Below, piece after piece: positions 55,158 to 63,207 of a stretch of DNA of 64,000 nt (the first letter of the stretch is position 1; each line of letters begins with the position of its first letter). Source of the DNA: Acidimicrobiaceae bacterium (GTDB lineage Bacteria; Actinomycetota; Acidimicrobiia; Acidimicrobiales; RAAP-2); the NCBI GenBank assembly GCA_027449885.1, contig DAIDKS010000047.1:1-64000 (forward strand). Reading direction: 5' to 3'. The notes beneath the pieces are model-generated. The model was not told the DNA's origin, did not search any database, and worked only from the letters and a program-made list of their open reading frames with translations. The position numbers and the translations under genes are program-made.

Positions 55158-56513
55158 CTACTCCTGGGGCTCGCCGGTCGCGTCGTCGCGGTGGGCGACC
55201 TCGGTGGCGTACTCCGCCCACGCGGCCTGGGCCTCGGTCTCGGGAGTGAACTCGCCGTAGTCGATCGACCCGATGTAGTTGCCCTCGGCGTCGTAGGCGT
55301 GCTCGCCGAACGCCTCGCGGTACTCCGCGGAGACCTCGCCACCCTCGGCGGCCTGCTTGATCGACAGGCTGATCCGTCGACGTGCGGTGTCGAGCTCGAT
55401 GATCTTGACCCAGAGCTCCTCGCCGGGCTGCACGACCTGGTCGGGCGACTCGACGTGGTGGGCGGCCATCTCGGAGATGTGCACCAGTCCCTCGATGCCG
55501 TCTCCGACCTGGATGAAGGCTCCGAAGGGCACCAGCTTGGTGACCCGGCCGTAGACGAGCTGGTCGACGGCGTGGCTGTCGGCGAAGACCTGCCAGGGGT
55601 CGGACTGCGTGGCCTTCAACGAGAGCGAGATGCGCTCCTTGGCGTAGTCCACGTCGAGGACCTCGACTTCGACCTCGTCGCCCACGGCGACGACCTGGCT
55701 GGGGTGGTCGATGTGCTTCCACGAGAGCTCCGAGACGTGGATGAGGCCATCCATGCCGCCGAGGTCGACGAAGGCACCGAAGTTGACCACCGAGGACACG
55801 ACGCCCTTGCGGCGCTCGCCCGGCTTGAGGTTCGACAGGAAGTCGCCCCGCTGCTCCTTCTGGGTCTCCTCGAGCCACGCGCGTCGCGAGAGGACCACGT
55901 TGTTGCGGTTGCGGTCGAGCTCGATGATCTTCGCCTCGACGGTCTTGCCGATGTAGGGCTGCAGCTCGCGCACGCGGCGCAGCTCGACCAGGGAGGCCGG
56001 CAGGAAGCCGCGGAGGCCGATGTCGACGATGAGTCCGCCCTTCACCACCTCGATGACGACGCCCTTGACGACCTCGTCACGGCTCTTCAGGTCCTCGATG
56101 GTGGCCCAGGCCTTCTCGTACTGGGCGCGCTTCTTCGAGAGGACGAGACGCCCCTCCTTGTCCTCCTTCTGGAGGACCAGGCACTCGACGCGCTCGCCCA
56201 GGGAGACGATGTCCGCGGGGTTGACGTCGTTGCGAATTGAGAGCTCACGGGCGGGGATGACGCCCTCCGACTTGAAGCCGATGTCGAGGAGGACCTCGTC
56301 ACGGTCGATCTTCACGACCGTTCCGGTCACGAGGTCGCCGTCGTCGAACTCCAGCACGCTGCTGCCGACCATGGAGGCGAGGTCGGCGCCCACCAGGTTG
56401 TCTTCGGTCACCACGCGCGGGACGTAGTTGCCCTCGGCGTCAAAGGTGCCCATCGGCTGCGAGGAGAGGAGGCTGGTGCCGTCCGTCATGGAGGGACTCA
56501 CTTCACTGGCCAC
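55158..56513 (-). CDS. rpsA: 30S ribosomal protein S1
   Basis: The protein has about 451 aa with four S1 RNA-binding repeats: VTGTVVKIDRDEVLLDIGFK, VKGVVIEVVKGGLIVDIG, RKGVVSSVVNFGAFVDLGG and VYGRVTKLVPFGAFIQVG. This is the four-domain actinobacterial form. The motif AEGNY occurs both near the N-terminus (FDAEGNYVP) and near the acidic C-terminus (YDAEGNYIG). The GTG start at 56513 is uncertain; ATG 56489 is an alternative. A TAGAAT -10 box at 56573-56568 gives a leader of about 50 bases. Confidence 0.94.
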   Translation of the reverse strand: MASEVSPSMTDGTSLLSSQPMGTFDAEGNYVPRVVTEDNLVGADLASMVGSSVLEFDDGDLVTGTVVKIDRDEVLLDIGFKSEGVIPARELSIRNDVNPADIVSLGERVECLVLQKEDKEGRLVLSKKRAQYEKAWATIEDLKSRDEVVKGVVIEVVKGGLIVDIGLRGFLPASLVELRRVRELQPYIGKTVEAKIIELDRNRNNVVLSRRAWLEETQKEQRGDFLSNLKPGERRKGVVSSVVNFGAFVDLGGMDGLIHVSELSWKHIDHPSQVVAVGDEVEVEVLDVDYAKERISLSLKATQSDPWQVFADSHAVDQLVYGRVTKLVPFGAFIQVGDGIEGLVHISEMAAHHVESPDQVVQPGEELWVKIIELDTARRRISLSIKQAAEGGEVSAEYREAFGEHAYDAEGNYIGSIDYGEFTPETEAQAAWAEYATEVAHRDDATGEPQE

Positions 56514-56567
56514 ACCGGGGCCTGACTCGGGAACAGGTGCGGACCACCGGTGTTGGCCCGGCTGACG

Positions 56568-56573
56568 ATTCTA
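56568..56573 (-). promoter_or_regulatory. -10 box of rpsA
   Basis: TAGAAT on the minus strand lies between the polA stop and rpsA and implies a 5' leader of about 50 bases before the GTG at 56513. Confidence 0.45.
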
Positions 56574-56587
56574 ACACCGAGCGTGCG

Positions 56588-59179
56588 TCATCCCTTGGCC
56601 GCCGCCCAATTCGGCCCGAAGCCCAGGGAGACCGCCAGGGGGACTCGCAGGTCGGCCGCTCCGGTCAGGGACTCTCGGATCACCCCGGCGACGGCGTCGT
56701 GCTCCTCGGGCGGAGCCTCCACGAGGACCTCGTCGTGGACCTGGAGGACGAGGCGGGCCGCGAGGCCCTCCGCGCGAAGGGCCTGGTCGAGCCGCACCAG
56801 GGCCACCTTGAACACGTCGGCCGCGAGGCCCTGAATGCCCGCGTTCATGGCCTGGCGCTCCGCGGCCTGACGTGCCGGCCCGACGGCCGTCGCGAGATCG
56901 GGGAACGGCCGAATCCGTCCGAACGCCGTTCGCGAGTAACCCCGCTCGCGGATCTCGCGCACCGTCTCGTCCATGTAGGCCCGCAGTCGGGGAAAGCCCG
57001 AGAAGTACCGGTCCATGATCTCGCGGGCCTGGGCGACCGGAATGGCCAGCCGCTGGGCGAGTCCGAACGACTCCATCCCGTAGGCCAGCCCGTAGCTGAC
57101 CGCCTTGGCCTGCTCCCGTTGGTCGTGCGTGATCTCGTCCGGGGGGACCCCGAAGACCGACGAGGCGATCATGCGGTGGACGTCGGTCCCCGCCGCGAAG
57201 GCCTCGAGGAGGCCCTCGTCCCCCGAGAGATGGGCGAGGATCCGCAACTCGATCTGGTCGTAGTCGGCGACGGCGAACTCCCAGCCCTCGCGGGGGACGA
57301 AGGCGTAGCGCAGGCGGCGACCCTCCTGGGTGCGAACCGGGATGTTGTGGAGATTGGGGTTCTCCGAGGAGATCCGACCCGTGCGGGCGACCATCTGGTT
57401 GAACGTCGCGTGGATCCGTCCATCCGGGGCGACCGTCGCGATGAGCGGCGCCCCGTAGGTGCTGCGGAGCTTCTCGACCTCGCGGTAGCGAAGGATCCTC
57501 TCGACGATCGGGTGCTCGTCGATGATCGCCTCGAGACTGCCCGCGTCCGTTGAGAAGCCGCTCTTGATCCTCTTCGTGGCGGTCAACCCGAGTTCGTCGA
57601 AGAGGACCACCTGCAGCTGGGACGGGGAGTTCACGTTGAACGGGTGACCCGCCAACCCCTGGATCTCGCCCTCGAGGGTGGTGGCCGACTCCGCGAACTC
57701 CTGGGCGATCCCCTGGAGCAGTTCCGCGTCGACGCCGATCCCGCGCGACTCCATTCGCGCGAGGACGCCGAGGAGGGGCAGCTCGATGCTGCGGTAGACG
57801 TAGTCCAGCTCCCAGCGCGCCACCTCGGCCTCGAGCACGCGTCCGAGGCGGGAGGCGTCTCGCGCCCGCGTCTCCAGAGCCTCGTCGCCGGCGTCGAACA
57901 GAGTGGCCGCACTCGGCTCGCGCAGGTAGCGCTCCTTCAGACTGTTGAGGTCGTAGTGGCCCGAGGTCGCGTCGACCAGGAAGCCCATCAGCGCGGTGTC
58001 GTCCGCGGGATCCGACAGCTCCCAGCCGCGATCGGCGGCCGCGCGCCACAGGGCCTTCACGTCGCTGCCCCGTACGTGCGCCCGGCGCAGCACCTCGCCC
58101 GCCTCATCGAGCGTCGCCGTCGCCACCCGATCCCCCGCGAGCGCCGACACACGCGCCCCGTCGAAGGCGACCCACACGTCGGCCGACCCGACGATCTCGT
58201 TCCAGGGGACGCTCGTCACGGACACGTCCGGCGCGATCGGCGGTCCGACCGCGCCCCCGCCCTCGCCGAGCGCCCCCTCGTCGAGCAGTTGGTCGAATCG
58301 CGACCGCATCGTCGTCATCTCGAATCGATCGAAGACCGCGTGGATCTCCCGGCGGTCCCATCCCCCGAGCCGGAGCGCCTCGAACGAGGTCGCGAGCGGG
58401 ACGTCGCGCACGAGGCCCATCACGCGAGCGTTCGTGCGCACGCGCTCCTCGTTGTCGCGGAGGTTCTCCCGCAGCTTCGGCGTCAGGCCGTCGAGGTGGG
58501 CGAAGATGTCGTCGAGGTCGGCGTGGGTGGCGAGCAGCTTCGCCGCCGTCTTCTCCCCGACCCCGGGAACGCCGGGCAGGTTGTCCGACGGGTCGCCGCG
58601 CATGGCCGCGAGCAGCGTGTAGCGCGCCGGCTCGACGCCGCACCGTTCCACGATGCCCGCCTCGTCGTAGAGCGCGTAGTCAGAGACGCCGCGTCGGTTG
58701 TACAGCACTCGCACGTAGGGGTCCTCGACGAGCTGGAAGGCGTCACGGTCTCCGGTCACCACGATGACGGGCCAGCCGACGTCCCGGGCGCGCGTGGCGA
58801 GAGTCGCGAGGACGTCGTCCGCTTCGTACCCCGGCACGCCGACGACCGGGATCGCCAGGGCCTCGCACAGCTCGCGGATGAAGTCGAACTGGGGCTCGAG
58901 TTCGGGAGGGGTCGCGGCACGCCCACCCTTGTACCCCTCGACCATCTCGTCGCGAAAGGTCCCCCCGGGTAGGTCCATCGCGACGGCGAGCGCGTGAGGG
59001 CGCTGCGTGCGGATCAGAGAGTGCAGCATCGCGGCGAATCCGTGCACGGCGTTCGTCACCACGCCGCCGGATGTGGCGATCTCCGCCGACAGCGCGAAGT
59101 AGGCGCGGAACGCGAGCGACATCCCGTCCACGAGGACGAGCGGCCGGTCGTCCGGCGCCGAGCTAACCGGTGAAGTCAC
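56588..59179 (-). CDS. polA: DNA polymerase I
   Basis: The protein has about 863 aa with an N-terminal 5' nuclease (LVLVDGMSLAFRAYFALS, VTGDRDAFQLV, VPGVGEKTAAKLL) and a C-terminal polymerase (SSENPNLHNIPVRT, DYDQIELRILAHLSGDEGL, QVHDEVLVEAP). The middle 3'-5' exonuclease domain lacks the DxE motif (VWVAFDGARVSAL), so proofreading is probably lost, as in other actinobacterial Pol I. I chose the GTG at 59179, inside the end of the ANTAR regulator gene. An upstream GTG at 59206 is also open. Confidence 0.95.
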   Translation of the reverse strand: MTSPVSSAPDDRPLVLVDGMSLAFRAYFALSAEIATSGGVVTNAVHGFAAMLHSLIRTQRPHALAVAMDLPGGTFRDEMVEGYKGGRAATPPELEPQFDFIRELCEALAIPVVGVPGYEADDVLATLATRARDVGWPVIVVTGDRDAFQLVEDPYVRVLYNRRGVSDYALYDEAGIVERCGVEPARYTLLAAMRGDPSDNLPGVPGVGEKTAAKLLATHADLDDIFAHLDGLTPKLRENLRDNEERVRTNARVMGLVRDVPLATSFEALRLGGWDRREIHAVFDRFEMTTMRSRFDQLLDEGALGEGGGAVGPPIAPDVSVTSVPWNEIVGSADVWVAFDGARVSALAGDRVATATLDEAGEVLRRAHVRGSDVKALWRAAADRGWELSDPADDTALMGFLVDATSGHYDLNSLKERYLREPSAATLFDAGDEALETRARDASRLGRVLEAEVARWELDYVYRSIELPLLGVLARMESRGIGVDAELLQGIAQEFAESATTLEGEIQGLAGHPFNVNSPSQLQVVLFDELGLTATKRIKSGFSTDAGSLEAIIDEHPIVERILRYREVEKLRSTYGAPLIATVAPDGRIHATFNQMVARTGRISSENPNLHNIPVRTQEGRRLRYAFVPREGWEFAVADYDQIELRILAHLSGDEGLLEAFAAGTDVHRMIASSVFGVPPDEITHDQREQAKAVSYGLAYGMESFGLAQRLAIPVAQAREIMDRYFSGFPRLRAYMDETVREIRERGYSRTAFGRIRPFPDLATAVGPARQAAERQAMNAGIQGLAADVFKVALVRLDQALRAEGLAARLVLQVHDEVLVEAPPEEHDAVAGVIRESLTGAADLRVPLAVSLGFGPNWAAAKG

Positions 59180-59729
59180 CGCGGAGAATCTGCTGGGCGA
59201 CGTCACGCATCCGAGTGCGTCCGCGCATGGCGGTCTGTTGAATCACCTCGAAGGCCGACGGCTCGTCGAGCCCTCGCTGGGCCATCAGGAGCTCCTTCGC
59301 CCGCTGCACGATCTCTCGCGTCTCGATCTTGTCGTCGACGTGGTGCTCGGGCGACGTCGCGGGCGCCTCAGCCGGGTTGAGCAGGGCCGCCAACTTCGGC
59401 AGCAGTTCCGAGCTGCGGAACGGCTTCACCAGGTAGGCGGCGACGCCGGCGTCCCGAGCGCCCTCGATCAGGGTGCGCTGACTGAAGGCCGTGAGCAGGA
59501 CCACCGTCGTCGATCCCCCCTTCAGCGCTCGCGCGACCTCGATTCCGTCGAGCCCGGGCATCTTCACGTCGAGCAGAGCCAGATCGGGCCGGTGCTCACG
59601 AATCAGCGTCAACGCGTCGTCGCCCCGCGCGGCCTCACCGACCACCACGTAGCCGTCCGCCTCGAGGATCTCCTTGAGATCGAGTCGGATGATCGACTCG
59701 TCGTCGGCGATGACTACCCGCTTATCCAT
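59163..59729 (-). CDS. ANTAR-domain response regulator (PdtaR-like)
   Basis: The 188-aa protein has a receiver domain with D9/D10 and phosphorylation site D54 (LALLDVKMP), and a C-terminal ANTAR RNA-binding domain (about 125-180: ETREIVQRAKELLMAQRGLD, then AMRGRTRMRDVAQQIL). ANTAR regulators act by antitermination on structured leaders. I chose ATG 59729 because GAAGG is suitably placed; ATG 59735 touches the ribosome site. No cognate kinase is adjacent. It overlaps the coiled-coil gene by 8 bases and polA by 17. Confidence 0.93.
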   Translation of the reverse strand: MDKRVVIADDESIIRLDLKEILEADGYVVVGEAARGDDALTLIREHRPDLALLDVKMPGLDGIEVARALKGGSTTVVLLTAFSQRTLIEGARDAGVAAYLVKPFRSSELLPKLAALLNPAEAPATSPEHHVDDKIETREIVQRAKELLMAQRGLDEPSAFEVIQQTAMRGRTRMRDVAQQILRGDFTG

Positions 59730-60021
59730 TCTCATCCTTCGGCGTCCACGTCCGCAGGAGCTCGTCGCGCTCGCGGATCAGGTCCTCGACCTCGGCCCGT
59801 CGGCGCGTCAGCTCTGCGTTCGCCACGGCCACGTGCCGCGACAACTCCTCGTATTCTTGCGCTTGGAGAGGGGTCTCCGAGACGAGGGCGCGAATTCTCG
59901 CGTCCTCGAGCGCATCGTTCCAGACGAGGACCTGCTCCTCGAGAACGTGCGCGTCCTCCCGGGCGCGCCCCAGGCGCCGCTGGACGTCCTCGAGGCGTCG
60001 TCGCTGCAGGCGGGATCCCAC
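59722..60021 (-). CDS. Small coiled-coil hypothetical protein
   Basis: The 99-aa protein is almost entirely predicted helix with heptad-like Leu/Val/Ala spacing and many Arg/Glu residues (residues 5-90). There is no signal peptide or membrane helix. The GTG at 60021 is 6 bases after TACACT, so it opens a transcript with the ANTAR regulator, which it overlaps by 8 bases. It may act with that regulator, but this is inference. Confidence 0.65.
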   Translation of the reverse strand: MGSRLQRRRLEDVQRRLGRAREDAHVLEEQVLVWNDALEDARIRALVSETPLQAQEYEELSRHVAVANAELTRRRAEVEDLIRERDELLRTWTPKDENG

Positions 60022-60027
60022 CCTTCG

Positions 60028-60033
60028 AGTGTA
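60028..60033 (-). promoter_or_regulatory. -10 box of the coiled-coil/ANTAR transcript
   Basis: TACACT on the minus strand lies 6 bases before the GTG at 60021, matching the leaderless spacing. Confidence 0.4.
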
Positions 60034-60036
60034 CGG

Positions 60037-61071
60037 TCACACCCCGCGTGCGCCGAGCTCCTGGCGCGCGGACGCTGGTCGCCACCCGAGACCCCCCTCG
60101 AGCGGCTCCACCGGACTGGCGCCCGCGAAGGCCACGGGGGCGGCGTCGCTCGGCTCGCGGCACTCGGCGGCGGCCAGTGCCCGCGTCACCCCCCGCGCGA
60201 GCTCGCTCTCGAAGAATCCACCCACGTAGCTTCGCAACCCGAGGCGCCCGGCCTCGCGTAGGAGCGACCGGGCCGACGCCACGCCACCGACGCGCGCGGG
60301 CTTCACGCACACCATCGTCGCCGCCCCGTACCGAGCGATCTGACGGACGTCCGCGACACTGCGCACCCCCTCGTCCATCGACAGGGGAATCCCCCGACGC
60401 GCGAGGCGGGCGTGGGCCGCCACGTTGCCCGGTGCGTAGGGCTGCTCGACCGCAACCACCGGCACGACGTCCGCGACCCTCCGCCAGGTCGCCAGCACCT
60501 CATCGTCGTCGACGGCCGTCGCGTTGTAGTCGAGGATGACGGGACGGCCGAGATCTCCGAGCCGCTCCAACATCTCCGGGAGGATGCCCCCGGGACGGAC
60601 CTTGGCACGGACGCGGCTCGCGCCGGCGACGTCTCCCCACGGCGTTGCCTCGATGAGCGACACCGTCGCCACGGTCTCCCCCGAACCGCCCACGCCCCAA
60701 CGAGTCACGAGGTCGTCGCCACCCGAGCGAAGGGAGAGGTCGAGGAGCGCCATCTCGAGGAGCGCCCACGCCCACGCGCTCGCCGCACGGTCGTCGCGCA
60801 GGGCGGGCGTTCGGCTCCAGTCGGGAAGGCTCCCCTCGCGGTGGTAGATCTCACCGAGTCGCCTCCGCAGCGGACCCTCGACCTCGCCGACGACGTCGTC
60901 GACTCCCGGGTCGCCGTTCACCTCCGTGGGCTGGGGTGCCACCTCGCCGTATCCGACGTGCTCGCCCTCGCGCAGCTCGAGGAAGAGGTGATCGCGCGTC
61001 GCGTGCCGCTGCGGCCCCGCGGCGACCGGTCGCGCCAACTCCGTTCGGGCGCGCCACAGCGTCACGTCCAC
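60037..61071 (-). CDS. menC: o-Succinylbenzoate synthase-like enolase superfamily enzyme
   Basis: The 344-aa protein has the N-terminal capping domain (FLELREGEHVGYGEVAPQP) and the barrel metal ligands in VILDYNA, VAVEQPYAPGN and LSMDEGVRS. The catalytic lysines are in RAKVRPGG and CVKPARVGG. YVGGFFESELARGVTRALAA matches the MenC/N-acylamino acid racemase end. It probably dehydrates SHCHC in menaquinone synthesis, but racemase activity is possible since no other men genes are here. The GTG at 61071 is 6 bases after TAGAGT. Confidence 0.8.
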   Translation of the reverse strand: MDVTLWRARTELARPVAAGPQRHATRDHLFLELREGEHVGYGEVAPQPTEVNGDPGVDDVVGEVEGPLRRRLGEIYHREGSLPDWSRTPALRDDRAASAWAWALLEMALLDLSLRSGGDDLVTRWGVGGSGETVATVSLIEATPWGDVAGASRVRAKVRPGGILPEMLERLGDLGRPVILDYNATAVDDDEVLATWRRVADVVPVVAVEQPYAPGNVAAHARLARRGIPLSMDEGVRSVADVRQIARYGAATMVCVKPARVGGVASARSLLREAGRLGLRSYVGGFFESELARGVTRALAAAECREPSDAAPVAFAGASPVEPLEGGLGWRPASARQELGARGV

Positions 61072-61077
61072 GGATCA

Positions 61078-61083
61078 ACTCTA
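61078..61083 (-). promoter_or_regulatory. -10 box of menC
   Basis: TAGAGT on the minus strand lies 6 bases before the GTG at 61071. It is divergent from the tRNA promoter 10 bases away. Confidence 0.45.
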
Positions 61084-61093
61084 GGGGCGCTGC

Positions 61094-61099
61094 TAGCGT
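61094..61099 (+). promoter_or_regulatory. -10 box of tRNA-Leu(CAA)
   Basis: TAGCGT lies 9 bases before the tRNA 5' end at 61109. Confidence 0.45.
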
Positions 61100-61108
61100 G
61101 GCCCCCGA

Positions 61109-61192
61109 GCCCGGATGGCGGAATCGGTAGACGCGGAGGCCTCAAAAGCCTTTACTCGAAAGGGTGTGTGGGTTCGAGTCCCACTCCGGGCA
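61109..61192 (+). tRNA. tRNA-Leu (anticodon CAA)
   Basis: A class II tRNA of 84 bases. The acceptor GCCCGGA pairs with TCCGGGC, followed by discriminator A. The anticodon stem is GAGGC/GCCTT with loop CTCAAAA (anticodon CAA). There is a variable arm, and the T arm is GTGGG-TTCGAGT-CCCAC. The CCA end is not encoded (CCC follows). It differs from the other tRNA-Leu in the window, whose CCA is encoded. Confidence 0.95.
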
Positions 61193-61264
61193 CCCACTCC
61201 GGGACCCCACGTCGTGTCCCGACGTCGGGGTGCGGCGTCACGGCCTCCGCTCGAGGCGCCCTGT

Positions 61265-61270
61265 TAGCGT
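61265..61270 (+). promoter_or_regulatory. -10 box of fabD
   Basis: TAGCGT lies 6 bases before the ATG at 61277, the same leaderless pattern as the other genes. Confidence 0.5.
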
Positions 61271-61276
61271 GACGGC

Positions 61277-62203
61277 ATGCTCGAGCGCAGTGACCTGACG
61301 CCCCGCGCCGACCTCGTGGCCCTCTTCCCGGGACAGGGTTCGATCGCCGCGGGGGCCGGACGCCCCTGGCGCGACAGCTCCCCGTGGGGACTGGTCGCCG
61401 AGATCACGGAGGCGAGTGGGATGGACGTCGCCCACCTCCTCCTCGACGCTCCCGACGAGGACGTCATTCGCACCGATCACGCGCAGGTCGCCACCTTCGC
61501 CCTCTCGATGATGGGCTTCGCCGCCCTGCTCGACGCGGGTGTCCGCCCGGCGACCCACCTGGGACACAGCCTGGGTGAGTTCAGCGCCCTGGTGGCCGCG
61601 GGAGTCCTGAACCTCACCGACGGTTCGCGCCTCATCGCCGCCCGGGGTCGCGCGATGGCCGACGCGGCCCGCCGGCACCCGGGGTCGATGGTCGCGCTCA
61701 TGGGTGGTGACGACGAGGCCCGCCACCGCCTCGCGGACCTCGACGACGTGTGGGTGGCCAACGTGAACGGAACCGGCCAGATCGTGGTGAGTGGCACCGT
61801 CGAGGCTCTGGAGCACCTCGTGGAGAACGCTCGGACGCTGGGCTGGCGGCGCGCCACCGCCCTCCCCGTCGGTGGGGCCTTCCACTCGCCCCTGATGGCC
61901 CCCGCTCAGGAGACTCTCGACGCGGCACTCGACGCGGCACGGTGGACGGCGAGCCCCGTCACCGTGATCGCCAACGTCGACGCACGACCGCACGCCGCAC
62001 CAGAGTGGCGCGACCTGCTCTCACGCCAGCTGACAAGTCCCGTGGAGTTCCTCGACGCCACCCTGGCCCTGCCGGACGAGATCCGCACCACGATCGAGAT
62101 GCCGCCGGGTGCCGTACTCACCGGCCTCACCAAGAGGATTCGCGACTTCGATCAGCAGGTGACCCTGTCGTCCCCCGAGGCCGTGCAGGAGGTGCTCCCG
62201 TGA
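61277..62203 (+). CDS. fabD: Malonyl-CoA:ACP transacylase
   Basis: The 308-aa enzyme loads malonate on ACP. The N-terminal FPGQGS, the nucleophile S98 in GHSLGEFSALVAAG, the substrate arginine near LIAARGRAM and the catalytic His in GGAFHSPLM are present. It starts a fabD-fabG-acpP-fabF cluster; fabH is not included. Confidence 0.95.
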   Translation: MLERSDLTPRADLVALFPGQGSIAAGAGRPWRDSSPWGLVAEITEASGMDVAHLLLDAPDEDVIRTDHAQVATFALSMMGFAALLDAGVRPATHLGHSLGEFSALVAAGVLNLTDGSRLIAARGRAMADAARRHPGSMVALMGGDDEARHRLADLDDVWVANVNGTGQIVVSGTVEALEHLVENARTLGWRRATALPVGGAFHSPLMAPAQETLDAALDAARWTASPVTVIANVDARPHAAPEWRDLLSRQLTSPVEFLDATLALPDEIRTTIEMPPGAVLTGLTKRIRDFDQQVTLSSPEAVQEVLP

Positions 62204-62904
62204 GTCGACACATCATCGTGACCGGAGCGAGCCGCGGGATCGGGGCCGCGATCGCCGCCCGATTCGCGGCCCGAGGCGATCAGGTCGTGGCGCTCTCCCG
62301 TTCCGGCGGGGCTCCCTCGGGTTGCGCTCGCGCGCTCGCCGTCGATGTCTCCGACGCGGCCGCGGTGGCGACGGCGGTGAAGGAGTCCATCGAGACGTTC
62401 GGACCGGTGGCGGCCGCCGTCGTGAACGCGGGGATGACCCGGGACGGGCTCGCCATGCGCATGTCCGACGACCAGTGGCGCGAGGTCCTGAGCGTCGACC
62501 TCGACGGCGCCTTCTACACGGCGCGCGCCGTCCTCGGCTCGATGGTCCGGGCTCGCGCGGGATCCCTGATCTTCATGGGATCGGTCAGCCCGTTCCTCGG
62601 GGTCCCGGGACAGGCCAACTACGCCGCGGCCAAGGCCGGACTCGTCGGCCTCGCACGCTCCCTGGCGAAGGAGGTCGCCTCACGGGGCATCACGGTCAAC
62701 GTCATCGCCCCCGGCCTGATCGACACCGACATGACCCAGGCCCTGGGCGACGGTCGCGAGGCGCTCGAGGGACTCGTGCCCCTCGGCCGTGTCGGTCAGC
62801 CCGACGAGGTCGCCGGTCTCGTGGAGTTTCTCGCCGGTAACGACGCGCGCTACATCACCGGCGCCGTCATCCCGGTCGACGGAGGGTTGGCCCTCGGTCT
62901 GTAG
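62200..62904 (+). CDS. fabG: 3-oxoacyl-ACP reductase
   Basis: The 234-aa short-chain dehydrogenase has the NADPH motif TGASRGIG (8-15) and NAGMTRDGLAMRM, typical of FabG. The catalytic triad is Ser at 128/130, Y141 and K145 in GQANYAAAKAG. The GTG at 62200 overlaps the fabD stop (GTGA). Confidence 0.94.
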   Translation: MSRHIIVTGASRGIGAAIAARFAARGDQVVALSRSGGAPSGCARALAVDVSDAAAVATAVKESIETFGPVAAAVVNAGMTRDGLAMRMSDDQWREVLSVDLDGAFYTARAVLGSMVRARAGSLIFMGSVSPFLGVPGQANYAAAKAGLVGLARSLAKEVASRGITVNVIAPGLIDTDMTQALGDGREALEGLVPLGRVGQPDEVAGLVEFLAGNDARYITGAVIPVDGGLALGL

Positions 62905-62929
62905 GCGCGCCGGACAACCCTGCGTTGAC

Positions 62930-62935
62930 TAGCAT
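62930..62935 (+). promoter_or_regulatory. Possible -10 box of acpP
   Basis: TAGCAT lies 32 bases before the ATG at 62968. It would give acpP its own promoter inside the fab cluster, with a short leader holding AAGGGG. Confidence 0.4.
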
Positions 62936-62967
62936 GAACCGAAGCCGAATAAGGGGTGTAGAGACAG

Positions 62968-63207
62968 ATGGACCGTAACGAAGCCTTCGAGAAGTTCGCC
63001 ACCAGCGCGGTCGAAGTCCTCGCGGTGGAGCGCTCGCAGGTGACGCCGGAGGCGTCCTTTGCCGACGACCTCGGAGCCGACAGCCTCGACCTGGTCGAGC
63101 TCGTCATGGCGCTCGAGGAGACGTTCGACATCGAGGTGGGCGAGGACGAGCTCAAGGACATCAGCACCGTCGGCCAGGCCTTCGACCTCATCTACGCCAA
63201 GCTGTAG
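62968..63207 (+). CDS. acpP: Acyl carrier protein
   Basis: The 79-aa acidic protein carries the phosphopantetheine attachment S39 in [16 protein letters not shown]. It has four helices and the usual length, and shuttles acyl chains in type II fatty-acid synthesis. Its stop shares one base with the fabF start (TAGTG). Confidence 0.97.
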   Translation: MDRNEAFEKFATSAVEVLAVERSQVTPEASFADDLGADSLDLVELVMALEETFDIEVGEDELKDISTVGQAFDLIYAKL

